From positions 62,001 through 126,000 of the forward strand of contig MAAL01000078.1 in the NCBI GenBank assembly GCA_002163245.1: DNA of 64,000 nucleotides, in the 5' to 3' direction. The notes under the pieces were generated by a model. The model was not told the origin of the DNA. It saw only the letters and a list, made by a program, of their open reading frames with translations, and did no database searches. The stretch's first letter is position 1. Every line of letters starts with the position of its first letter. Source of the DNA: Gammaproteobacteria bacterium 42_54_T18. GTDB taxonomy: Bacteria > Pseudomonadota > Gammaproteobacteria > Pseudomonadales > Ketobacteraceae. Position numbers and translations under genes: made by a program. This document shows, piece after piece, positions 46,951-55,379 of the stretch.

Positions 46951-48009
46951 CTGCCAAAAATCCTTTCCTTCCAACATTTCCATATAACGGCGAATGCGCC
47001 GATGCAACACCAACCGCTTAAGACGACTTCCTTCCATTTCGTAAATCTGAGTTAACATATTGGTAGAAAAATACCTAAATTGGTAAAATTCCACCAACAG
47101 ATGATTGATATTGCTCCCCGCGCAGTAGCCTTCAATAAATGCAGCTTTAAGACTGGCAACTTTACGCGAAGAAAAAAACGGTTTATTTAACGGCAGCATG
47201 TCTAGATAATTAACAAACCCCCCAACATCCACATACCTCAGTGCTTCGGCCGACTCTGAAAAATCTATCAAAGCCAATGTATTACCATCATAAAGAACAT
47301 TGGCAGGCGTAAAGTCACCATGAATAATGACAAGCTCCCCCTCTCCTGCATCAGGGTCAACTTTAACTTTAGAAAACTGCTGCTGATAGAATCCAAGCCC
47401 TCTCGACAAAGAATAGCCTTTTTGCTTTTTATTAAAAAATGCATAAATAAGATCTATTCTAACTAAAATATACTCTTTTAGTGTATCGAGCGTACCCTGA
47501 AGGTCCCCTATATTTTTTACATTTATACTATGGTATTTATTTAACAGAACGCCACAGGAATACATAAGCGTTTCTAACTCGCCAACACTATCAGACCCCC
47601 CAAAAAATAAAGCCTTAGTTATCATATCCTCCAATGTTGTTGAATCATCAAATGCTTCGCTGACAAAAACTAAATCGTCAGGATAAACGGCCAATGGCTT
47701 CACAACACAAAATTGACTGGAATGATCGAAATCGTTATAAGAAAGCAAGTGACTTTCATATTCATGAATCAACTTTTTCTTATTTACATCGAACAGGCTA
47801 TCGTTTTCTCTGTCGCATTTAACGACTTTGATACAAACTCGCTTGGTAGCGCCGCCCGAAAAGGAAATGCTGACAAGATATACATCCGATAACCGTCGCT
47901 TATGAACTCGCTCAACATCGAATTTAAAATCTTTATTAGCAACTAACTCAACGAATTCATTTTCAGTCAGTTTTCTAACAATTTTTGTAATTAAGGAAGG
48001 GACTGCCAT
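46945..48009 (-). CDS. APH-like kinase (aminoglycoside phosphotransferase fold)
   Basis: A 354-residue cytoplasmic kinase-fold protein. VCIKVVKCD (58-66) supplies the ATP-binding lysine, the catalytic loop is HGDFTPAN (230-237) and the metal-binding Asp is Asp249 in LALIDFSE. The C-terminus is helical and basic (RLKRLVLHRRIRRYMEML). This fold phosphorylates small molecules such as sugars, choline or lipids; nothing suggests a resistance role. It is the last gene of the xrtA-led minus-strand run, 22 bases after the small protein gene. Substrate unknown; a sugar or lipid-linked intermediate is a guess. Confidence 0.82.
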   Translation of the reverse strand: MAVPSLITKIVRKLTENEFVELVANKDFKFDVERVHKRRLSDVYLVSISFSGGATKRVCIKVVKCDRENDSLFDVNKKKLIHEYESHLLSYNDFDHSSQFCVVKPLAVYPDDLVFVSEAFDDSTTLEDMITKALFFGGSDSVGELETLMYSCGVLLNKYHSINVKNIGDLQGTLDTLKEYILVRIDLIYAFFNKKQKGYSLSRGLGFYQQQFSKVKVDPDAGEGELVIIHGDFTPANVLYDGNTLALIDFSESAEALRYVDVGGFVNYLDMLPLNKPFFSSRKVASLKAAFIEGYCAGSNINHLLVEFYQFRYFSTNMLTQIYEMEGSRLKRLVLHRRIRRYMEMLEGKDFWQK

Positions 48010-48031
48010 AAAATAGTTCCGACTAATTAAC

Positions 48032-48400
48032 CTAAACTAATCTGGACCCAAAAGGCCCACTATTGATATATGCCGAACCTATACAGGCTGCCGCTGCCGC
48101 CTCAGTATAGCTTAAGACAAAACCATTTACTGATAACGTAGCTCCGGACTCGAAATCCTTTACCGACATTTCCTTTAACAATCGCTTGTTATCAAGGTCA
48201 TGAATTCCCTTTTTCATCAGGTATGCCGCCGGCTCCTCTCCCATCACGCTAATCCACACAGCATAGACTTCCGAAAACTCTTGATTAGGATTGACCTTCG
48301 TTTTCAAAGGGTAAAAAGGGAGACCCTTACCAAAAGTAACACCTGAAAAAGAAATCAAAGTGGACGCAAAGATCATCTTTCGACGGTATTTATTGATCAT
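48032..48400 (-). CDS. Small exported protein, probable partner of the GMC oxidoreductase
   Basis: A 122-residue protein starting MINKYRRKMIFAS, a hydrophobic segment (TLISFSGVTFG) and then a short globular part. The twin arginine near the N-terminus hints at a Tat-like signal but does not match the consensus well. It overlaps the GMC oxidoreductase gene by 11 bases. This pairing resembles two-subunit GMC dehydrogenases, where a small Tat-exported subunit of about this size accompanies the flavoprotein. The similarity is in size and arrangement; I do not recognise the sequence itself. Confidence 0.6.
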   Translation of the reverse strand: MINKYRRKMIFASTLISFSGVTFGKGLPFYPLKTKVNPNQEFSEVYAVWISVMGEEPAAYLMKKGIHDLDNKRLLKEMSVKDFESGATLSVNGFVLSYTEAAAAACIGSAYINSGPFGSRLV

Positions 48401-49988
48401 GTTCGAGCCTCTCAGAAATAAGTTTTGCCAACCGAATGCTTAACGCAACAATCGTTAATGTAGGAGGAACATGCCCACCCGTAGGAAAAACTGAGCTACC
48501 TGACATATAGAAGTTTTCTGTACCAAACACCTTCAAATTCGAATCAACAACGCCTTCAACCTCACTCGCTGCCATTCTTGTGGTTCCCATATGGTGATGC
48601 CCAAAACCCATTTGATCGCCCCAAACTCTATCTGATCTCTCTTTTAATAATCGAACTCTTCCGAGGCCTTTGGCCCCCACTTCTTGAGCAACAATTTCTA
48701 ATGCTTTCCAAAGCCTGTCTTTATCGTCTTCTTTTACTTCCCAAATAATTTTAACTTTTTGGATACCGTACCTATCCACATCGTCGCCAAGGGTTACACG
48801 GTTATCCCTGTGAGGTGACTGCTCAACCATCATTGCAATCTGGTAAGCTCCCTTTTCATCAGCATGATCAAATATTTTAGTATCAAAAACCTTGCGGGAA
48901 ATAGCCTCCCCAACCATATCTATATCTTGTATGAAATTAAGAAGGTGGGTGCCAAAATCATCAGGCACCTCCCCATCACGAAAAGAATCCATCATAATAT
49001 GATGAGATGATATTCCATCGGAAACCGTATAGTTCGTTGCCGGGATAAGGGGCATGCGAACATTATTTATTTTATTAGCTCGAAGTGATTCCTCTGACAA
49101 TTTAAGGAAACCAATGACAACTTTATCCGCTAACTTAACACCTTCATAAAGTGGAAGCTCTGTAGTCTCATGAGGGTAGAAATGTGCCCCTCTCACCATA
49201 GGGTGATCCATGAAATAGCGCCCTACATTATCACCTGCATTCCCTAGTTTGTTACTGTATTTCTTGTTGAAATGTAAAAGTAGCCTTGCGTTCTCAATAC
49301 CCCCGCAGCACATAAGAACAATTCGTGCCCTAACTTCACTCCGAACACCTGGGGCACTCTCAAAAAAGACTTTATCTACTTTCTTGCTTTCACTATTAAA
49401 TTCCACATCAACTACGTTAGAGTTAGTAAAAATGCGCACATTGTCCGCTGAGACTAACTCTTTTCCGTATACATGAAAAAAACGTGTTGCAGGTATTGCC
49501 GCTTTTGCGATACCAGTACCTATAACAGTTGATGATGTTGTAATATCAGGTAAATCTAGTTTATTCTGCCAATAGCCTGTTTCATAACCATCCCCCCCAA
49601 CTCCGCAATAAGAGCCTGCCATAGGATAATATGGCTTTAATGTCTCATAGCTAATTGGCCAACCGCTATTTTTAATCCAATTCCTTTTCTCAAAATCAAT
49701 GGGGTCAAATGGAGATGTATTATTTTCCCAATGATTACTGGCACCACCAAGAAAACGTAATCGAGTATGTGAAGGGTCAGGATATAGTGAATTATGAGGC
49801 TTACTTGGTGAATATAACTCCTGTGATTCTGGTGAGTAATTTTCACCTCCTGACTCAATGAGGACTATATTGCCGACATTTTTCAAAAGTTCTCTGGCAG
49901 TAACAATCCCTGCAACGCCACCGCCAATAATGCACACATCTGCATCAATTACCGATCCGCCTTTAAGCGTTTTTCCATCTACAATCAC
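48390..49988 (-). CDS. GMC family FAD-dependent oxidoreductase
   Basis: A 532-residue flavoprotein. The FAD-binding CIIGGGVAGIVTAREL starts at residue 19, followed by LIESGGENY. GVRSEVRARIVLMCCGGIENARLLL and the catalytic-side GFGHHHMGTTRM are GMC features. Near the C-terminus FPTGGHVPPTLTIVALSIRLA carries His but Pro where many relatives have Asn (NPTLT). I use the GTG at 49988, preceded by GGGGGGAAG, because MIVDGKTLKGGSVIDAD is the family's usual start; the frame extends 26 codons further, overlapping the ligase gene. It would oxidise an alcohol or sugar. Location in an exopolysaccharide operon suggests a glycan or lipid carrier substrate, unproven. Confidence 0.87.
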   Translation of the reverse strand: MIVDGKTLKGGSVIDADVCIIGGGVAGIVTARELLKNVGNIVLIESGGENYSPESQELYSPSKPHNSLYPDPSHTRLRFLGGASNHWENNTSPFDPIDFEKRNWIKNSGWPISYETLKPYYPMAGSYCGVGGDGYETGYWQNKLDLPDITTSSTVIGTGIAKAAIPATRFFHVYGKELVSADNVRIFTNSNVVDVEFNSESKKVDKVFFESAPGVRSEVRARIVLMCCGGIENARLLLHFNKKYSNKLGNAGDNVGRYFMDHPMVRGAHFYPHETTELPLYEGVKLADKVVIGFLKLSEESLRANKINNVRMPLIPATNYTVSDGISSHHIMMDSFRDGEVPDDFGTHLLNFIQDIDMVGEAISRKVFDTKIFDHADEKGAYQIAMMVEQSPHRDNRVTLGDDVDRYGIQKVKIIWEVKEDDKDRLWKALEIVAQEVGAKGLGRVRLLKERSDRVWGDQMGFGHHHMGTTRMAASEVEGVVDSNLKVFGTENFYMSGSSVFPTGGHVPPTLTIVALSIRLAKLISERLEHDQ

Positions 49989-50031
49989 ACAACTTCCCCC
50001 CCTGTAAACCCAGTCTATATTGTTACGATAT

Positions 50032-51366
50032 TTACAAAACATGCTCTTTTTGAGCATCCGCTTCATGCTCAGAGCCTAAACTCTCTCTCTCACGCCTAGC
50101 GTCCATAATTTTACCATAGATCACTGGTATCATCGCATAGAGCCAAATATCAATTTCCAATTTTTTGTTGTTTGACCCCATGCCAGCTACCATAAGGCAA
50201 ATAAGAGAGAGCCCCATGCCTGTTAGAACAAGAACCAATACCAGGGAGTCTTCATGGTACCTCGTAGTTTTTGATATTTTATACATTTTAACTAGACAAG
50301 AAAAAACAATAAGAAGGTATAGGGTTGTACCCACCAAGCCATGGTCAACAAGAAGTGCAAAAAGGAAATTGTGAGATGCCCGTGCTGAACTTCCCCCTTT
50401 GGTTTTTGTATGGTATTCCGCAGGTATGAATTCTTTACTTAAAAGCAATGTCCCTCTATGGCCATAGCCCAACAAAGGAGATTCAAAAAACATATCCATC
50501 TGGGCGTTTATGATAACCATTCTGGACTCAGCACTCTTATCTTGCTCGCCTGACTCATCAGGAGCAATGCTACTAAACCGCTCAATAAGCTGCGGACCTA
50601 CCAGAGCACTCCCCCCGAATATAGCTAAACATGCATAAATAACAAACTGCTTTTTAGCTTTAGGCGGTATAACAAATAGCGAAGCAAAGCCAGCAACCAA
50701 GACACCGATCATAACCCCCCTGCTTTGGGTTAATAACACTCCGTTTAGCGCAAGCACCAATGGAACTATGAGCAAAAACTTTTTCTTTCCTAGGTCAGTC
50801 ATTAACAAAAATGCCGAAAATACCAATATCGTAGCCATATGCTGGCCTAGCTGGTTAGCGCTCTCCATCCCAGGAGTACCTAGTCCCTCAAGGCGCCCCC
50901 CAGTCTTAACAAACATACCAAGATAAGTAAAATAACAAACCCCCAACAAATTCAACACAACAAAACCAATAATGTCTTTTTCAGATTTCATTGAGTTTTG
51001 AATAATAAATATCAAAATTAAAAATTTAATCCCTAAGAATAGATATTCTTTATGTATCTCAAAATTGAGAGCCCAAAAAGACTGGATAATTAAGTAAAAA
51101 ACAAAAAATGCAAATAGTTTATTTTCGAAGAAGCTAAACCAGACCTTCTTTTGGTGTGCGGGTGATGAAAAAATGGCGATTAAGGTAACCAATGCTGCTA
51201 GAAATGACCATCTTAAGTCTGGAAGTGAGCGCCCCCACCAACGAGCAGGGGCATGCAAATAGAATGCAAACAGATAAGTGTAAAGTCCATATACAGGATT
51301 TGTCGTAAATGCCTTCAGCAACCCGTAAAAATAGATTAATACGTAACAAAGAGCAGTAATTGACAA
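50032..51366 (-). CDS. O-antigen ligase/polymerase-type membrane protein, exosortase A-associated
   Basis: A 444-residue polytopic protein with ten or more hydrophobic helices and a periplasmic loop (about 265-330) containing the Wzy/WaaL-type region DMFFESPLLGYGHRGTLL with SARASHNFLFALLVDHGLVG. The N-terminal LYTYLFAFYLHAPARWWGRSLPDLRWS resembles the putative O-glycosylation ligase of exosortase A loci. It would join polymer or repeat units in the periplasm. The start is TTG (51366) with AGGG seven bases upstream; no ATG or GTG lies nearby. It is 71 bases after the transglutaminase-like gene, the widest gap in this run. Confidence 0.85.
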   Translation of the reverse strand: MSITALCYVLIYFYGLLKAFTTNPVYGLYTYLFAFYLHAPARWWGRSLPDLRWSFLAALVTLIAIFSSPAHQKKVWFSFFENKLFAFFVFYLIIQSFWALNFEIHKEYLFLGIKFLILIFIIQNSMKSEKDIIGFVVLNLLGVCYFTYLGMFVKTGGRLEGLGTPGMESANQLGQHMATILVFSAFLLMTDLGKKKFLLIVPLVLALNGVLLTQSRGVMIGVLVAGFASLFVIPPKAKKQFVIYACLAIFGGSALVGPQLIERFSSIAPDESGEQDKSAESRMVIINAQMDMFFESPLLGYGHRGTLLLSKEFIPAEYHTKTKGGSSARASHNFLFALLVDHGLVGTTLYLLIVFSCLVKMYKISKTTRYHEDSLVLVLVLTGMGLSLICLMVAGMGSNNKKLEIDIWLYAMIPVIYGKIMDARRERESLGSEHEADAQKEHVL

Positions 51367-51437
51367 CTCGTCACCCTATTTAAGCAAACAAAAAATAAAA
51401 AACGTCGGCCGAGCAGTCCTAGCCCACAGCACAACAA

Positions 51438-52205
51438 TTAACCCTTAGTATAACGCGTATCAAGATAAGCATGAAATATGTCAAGCACCATCCCCCTAGC
51501 TAAAGCATAAGTTTCCGCCACCTCTGATAAACGAATCTTGGCTCTACCACCAACATAGCCATATCTATATACAACAACAATGGTGAAGTAATCCCGTATA
51601 GTTTCTGTCAAGTTAACCAGATTCTCAACTTCAAACCCAGATGATTCATACCACATGCCAGAGGAATCAATGAGAAGGCTCTCTCCAGCACCAAGGGGCT
51701 CTTTTGTTCGGGTCGATATATAATAAACATTAAAATCAGGATCCTGCATTATCCATTTACCAAGTGTGCTGTCAAAATACTCAATTAGTGTATGGGACCT
51801 AGGTTTACCATCAATTATTTCAAAAATATCGATTATTCGCGTTCTATATTGCAATTTATCAAGAACTGCCTTCAACAGGTAGGCCCTAGGACCACAGGAT
51901 AGGTGTGGTCGATGGCTGGCTGACGCACTGTAATCCCATGCTTTTACTAGTACTTTCGACAGATCAAATGCATAACTATCATGTTCTTGATCAACTAAAT
52001 GAATGCTATTTTGATTTACCCAATTACGTATTATTGTAGTTTTTTCTAAATCCGTTTGCTCTACTGCTATAAGGTTAGCAACCTCATGGCAAATATTTTT
52101 GAGTGCCTGTCTCGGAGCGGGTTTATTTTGAGACACAGTTTGCTTCCAATAACTCAATTTACGCCTTATGGCAAAATAAGAAGACAAAAGAGCAGCGGAG
52201 TTCAC
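51438..52205 (-). CDS. Transglutaminase-like protein
   Basis: A 255-residue protein with a transglutaminase/protease-like core. The likely triad is Cys104 (HLSCGPRAYLLKAVLDKL), His138 (PRSHTLIEYF) and Asp155 (WIMQDPDFNV), in the order and spacing of bacterial transglutaminase-like folds. No signal peptide or membrane helix is clear. The start is GTG, two bases after the stop of the upstream GT4 gene, with AAAGG seven bases before it. It lies between a GT4 and the ligase-type gene. It might form or break amide bonds in an amide-bearing polymer, in keeping with the two amidotransferases upstream, but this is inference. Confidence 0.75.
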   Translation of the reverse strand: MNSAALLSSYFAIRRKLSYWKQTVSQNKPAPRQALKNICHEVANLIAVEQTDLEKTTIIRNWVNQNSIHLVDQEHDSYAFDLSKVLVKAWDYSASASHRPHLSCGPRAYLLKAVLDKLQYRTRIIDIFEIIDGKPRSHTLIEYFDSTLGKWIMQDPDFNVYYISTRTKEPLGAGESLLIDSSGMWYESSGFEVENLVNLTETIRDYFTIVVVYRYGYVGGRAKIRLSEVAETYALARGMVLDIFHAYLDTRYTKG

Positions 52206-52207
52206 AT

Positions 52208-53404
52208 CTAAACCTTTAACAGCTGATTGTATACACTAACGACCCTCTCCCCACACCAGTCCCAGGTATATTTACGAAAATTACTTGAGAGAAGCTTACG
52301 GTCATGGGATTCGCTAAGAAGCTGCTGAATCCCTTTCTGGAGGGATAAGGCGTCGTCAACAGCAACACAAACGCCTTGGCCTGGCTCTGATTCTAACACC
52401 TCTTTCGCTGCACCAACATCAGTAACAACAGAAGGACAACCACAAGCCAAAGCCTCTGTTAGTACATTAGGGCTACCCTCCCCCCTGCTAGCCAGACAAA
52501 ATACGTCGGCTGCGTTATACCAAAAAACCAAATCTGAATTACTAATTTGCCCAACAAAAACAACGCTATCCTTTAATCCAAACGATTCAATAAGTTTATC
52601 AAGCTCTAATCGATAATCTCCTTCATGCCCCGCAGACCCACCGATATATAAAACGGTAGATCCAAACTCCTGCTTCTTACGCATTTCATGTAACGCGTTA
52701 ATAATTAGATCAAAACCTTTCCGGTGAATCAGCGAACCTACAGAAAACACAATCTTTTGAGAAGTAGCAATTTTAAGCCTCTCTCGGCACTCGCCCTTAT
52801 CAATAAAGGTAAAGCGTTCAGTATCAACGCCATTTCGTATTGCCGTTTGAAGCGAACTGTTTATAGCATGAGGGGATGCTAATACTTTTAAATCTTCACT
52901 AACGCCAACAACACCATCCGTATACTTCAAATATTCACTAACACACTTCTCGCTAAAATTATTCTCTCCCAAGTGCAATGCTTCATTACCTCTAATAGTA
53001 GTAAGCATTTTCACACCTAGTCTATTTTTCAAATAGGCACCTGTCGGCAAATCTGGGAACGTCCAGTGAAGGTCTACAATGTCAAATTTCTCTCCTGACA
53101 ATTTCTCTTCATACAACTTAGTTACTGAGCGCTTGTAACTCCACACCTCAAACACTTTAAGCATCTTAGGGATAGATAGGAATCGAGGGTGATATACCTT
53201 CACACCCTCAATAGTTTCTTCCAGGGGAATGTTTTTGTAACTGCGATAGCGATCAAAAAACCGATAAATGGGCGACCAAGGTATCGGGTTTACAACAATA
53301 ATATCGACATGTTTGGCTACTGCTTTTATCCTATTGTGTACAAAAACTCCATGATTTGGGAATTCTGAATTTGGATAAAGATAACTAAGAACGAAAACTT
53401 TCAT
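52208..53404 (-). CDS. Glycosyltransferase, GT4 family
   Basis: A 398-residue GT-B glycosyltransferase. The N-terminal VFVLSYLYPNSEFPNHGVFVHNRI is typical, as are NGVDTERFTF, VFSVGSLIHRKGFDLII, VGQISNSDLVFWYNAADVFCLAS and the EX7E-type donor site in GEGSPNVLTEALACGCPSVVTD. It is nine bases after the first of the two amidotransferase genes read in this direction and two bases before the transglutaminase-like gene. Sugar specificity is unknown; a role in repeat-unit assembly is inferred from the operon. Confidence 0.9.
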   Translation of the reverse strand: MKVFVLSYLYPNSEFPNHGVFVHNRIKAVAKHVDIIVVNPIPWSPIYRFFDRYRSYKNIPLEETIEGVKVYHPRFLSIPKMLKVFEVWSYKRSVTKLYEEKLSGEKFDIVDLHWTFPDLPTGAYLKNRLGVKMLTTIRGNEALHLGENNFSEKCVSEYLKYTDGVVGVSEDLKVLASPHAINSSLQTAIRNGVDTERFTFIDKGECRERLKIATSQKIVFSVGSLIHRKGFDLIINALHEMRKKQEFGSTVLYIGGSAGHEGDYRLELDKLIESFGLKDSVVFVGQISNSDLVFWYNAADVFCLASRGEGSPNVLTEALACGCPSVVTDVGAAKEVLESEPGQGVCVAVDDALSLQKGIQQLLSESHDRKLLSSNFRKYTWDWCGERVVSVYNQLLKV

Positions 53405-53413
53405 GTATCACAA

Positions 53414-55342
53414 TCACCCATCTAAAGAGATAACAACATTGTTTTTCTTGAGCCATCGCTCTAAAACAATAAGTTGCCAAAGAACCCTATGGTTATCGGC
53501 TTTATCATGATAATGATCATTCAATAAGCTATCGATTGCCGACCGGACAAATATTTCAGCTATACATGCATCTTTTGCCAACAAGACATCGTGAGCATAT
53601 TCTGACAATTCGTTTTGAAACATCATTTTAAGTGGCGTTGGAAACCCCATCTTTTTCCGATTAATTATTTCATCCGGTAAATAATCTTTCATTATATGCT
53701 TTAGGATAAACTTACTGGTGCCCTTGTTTATCTTGTAATGCGAAGGAATGGTCGCTGCAAACTCTACAAGTCGATAGTCTAAAAAGGGTACCCTTAACTC
53801 TAGCGATGAAGCCATACTCATTCTATCGGCTTTGATAAGAAGATCGTCAACCAACCACGTCTTAGTGTCGAAATATAGCATTCGAGACAAAACATCAAGC
53901 CCTTTGGTTTTATTGAACAACATTTGTAAATAGGCACTGACCCCAGTATTTTTTTTCTTGGCCAATACCTCTTTCACATTACGTTTATAAAGTATCTTTT
54001 TGTAGGTATCGCCATAAGATGAAATGCCACGATACCGCTGTTCAAAAGTTTGCCCGGTTAAAACTAAATATTTACTTATCTTAGGGGATATTTTACTGAT
54101 TTTGTTTCCAACAACAGCCAAAATATCGGCGATTGAGCCGCCAATAACTGCTCGAATCTTCTCAATAAATGTCATATATTGATAAAAGTCATAACCACCA
54201 AATATCTCATCAGAACCCTCACCTGAAAGAACTACAGTAACGTTTTCTTTTGCAAGCTGTGACACATAGTGAAGCGATATTGCTGCGGCCTCGGTAACAG
54301 GTTCATCCATTAAATCTATATAATGGTCAATAAATACTTTGAACTCTTTAGGATCGACCTTTATTTCATGGTGGTTTGTATTGAATTCTTTAGATACTAA
54401 TCTAGCGTAATGTGACTCGTCAAACTGTTCTCCGAAATCATACCCTACGGAAAAGGTATTAAGGCGGGCATCAGTTTTCTCACTAAGCAAAGCAACAACT
54501 GCACTTGAATCAATTCCCCCGCTAAGAAATATACCAAGTGGCACATCGCTTCGAAGTCGAAGATCTATTGCACTTTTAATAAGTTTTTCTGTTTCCTTTG
54601 CATAATAGGATAGCCCCTTGTCTTCCGAACCATCGTTAAACGTAATATCCCAATACTGCTCTATTTCCAACCCAGACTTGCTGTAAATCGCCGAATAACC
54701 GGGCAAAAGCCTTTTAACCCCATCGTGAAGTGTATCTTCTCCAGGGACATAACCGAAACTCATATACTGGTCTATCAAACTCAGCTTCGTTTCCCACGTT
54801 TTATCAACAACAGCTAGGATAGCTTTTACCTCTGAAGCAAAATAAAAGTCACCGGATTCAGAAAGATAGTAATAAAAAGGTTTAATACCTAGGCGGTCTC
54901 TTGCGATAAATAGCTCTTTAGCTGCAACATCCCAAATAGCAATTGCAAACATCCCGTTAAATTTATCTAAACATGACCTACCGTAGAACTTGTACGCCTT
55001 AAGAATGACCTCGGTGTCTGACTCAGTATTAAAGACCACACCTTCAGACTTTAGCTCTTCTCTAACTTCAATATAGTTGAAAATCTCTCCATTAAAGACA
55101 ATTGAATAATCAGCATCAACCTGCTCTTTACTGTCGGTAAAAGATAACATCGGTTGATGCCCAGCATGGGATGTATCAATAATACTAAGCCGCATGTGCC
55201 CTAATGCAACAGGATCATTTGGGGCTTTCCATGTTCCACTATCATCTGGACCACGGTAACCGAAGGTTTCTATCATTGTTCTAGCTGTTGATTCAGAAGC
55301 ATTTCCTGCTTCGTACCCAACAACACCTGCTATTCCACACAT
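53414..55342 (-). CDS. Asparagine synthetase-like amidotransferase (exosortase A-associated), copy 1
   Basis: A 642-residue class II glutamine amidotransferase of the AsnB family. The N-terminal nucleophile is Cys2 (MCGIAGVVG), with RGPDDSG, FNGEIFNY and TESDTEVIL in the glutaminase domain. The synthetase domain has the PPi loop LSGGIDSS (273-280) and LSGEGSDEIFGGYDFY. DRMSMASSLELRVPFLD and KKMGFPTPLKMM complete the family pattern. It would amidate a carboxylate, possibly a uronic acid of the polymer, since Ugd and WecC make such sugars. It is 37 bases after copy 2 and only distantly similar to it. Confidence 0.9.
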   Translation of the reverse strand: MCGIAGVVGYEAGNASESTARTMIETFGYRGPDDSGTWKAPNDPVALGHMRLSIIDTSHAGHQPMLSFTDSKEQVDADYSIVFNGEIFNYIEVREELKSEGVVFNTESDTEVILKAYKFYGRSCLDKFNGMFAIAIWDVAAKELFIARDRLGIKPFYYYLSESGDFYFASEVKAILAVVDKTWETKLSLIDQYMSFGYVPGEDTLHDGVKRLLPGYSAIYSKSGLEIEQYWDITFNDGSEDKGLSYYAKETEKLIKSAIDLRLRSDVPLGIFLSGGIDSSAVVALLSEKTDARLNTFSVGYDFGEQFDESHYARLVSKEFNTNHHEIKVDPKEFKVFIDHYIDLMDEPVTEAAAISLHYVSQLAKENVTVVLSGEGSDEIFGGYDFYQYMTFIEKIRAVIGGSIADILAVVGNKISKISPKISKYLVLTGQTFEQRYRGISSYGDTYKKILYKRNVKEVLAKKKNTGVSAYLQMLFNKTKGLDVLSRMLYFDTKTWLVDDLLIKADRMSMASSLELRVPFLDYRLVEFAATIPSHYKINKGTSKFILKHIMKDYLPDEIINRKKMGFPTPLKMMFQNELSEYAHDVLLAKDACIAEIFVRSAIDSLLNDHYHDKADNHRVLWQLIVLERWLKKNNVVISLDG

Positions 55343-55379
55343 GTAGAAATCCCCTTCGTTTTACACAAAATAATAGCCA

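Noticed and set aside
46945-48009. Aminoglycoside resistance gene
   Set aside because: Only the general kinase fold is shared; the context is polysaccharide synthesis and no mobile element is near.
51367-51437. Possible intrinsic terminator in the 71-base gap between the transglutaminase-like and ligase-type genes
   Set aside because: It lies upstream, not downstream, of the ligase-type gene's partner order only weakly, and TCGGCCGA near a T-rich run leaves no room for a loop, so I could not support a hairpin.
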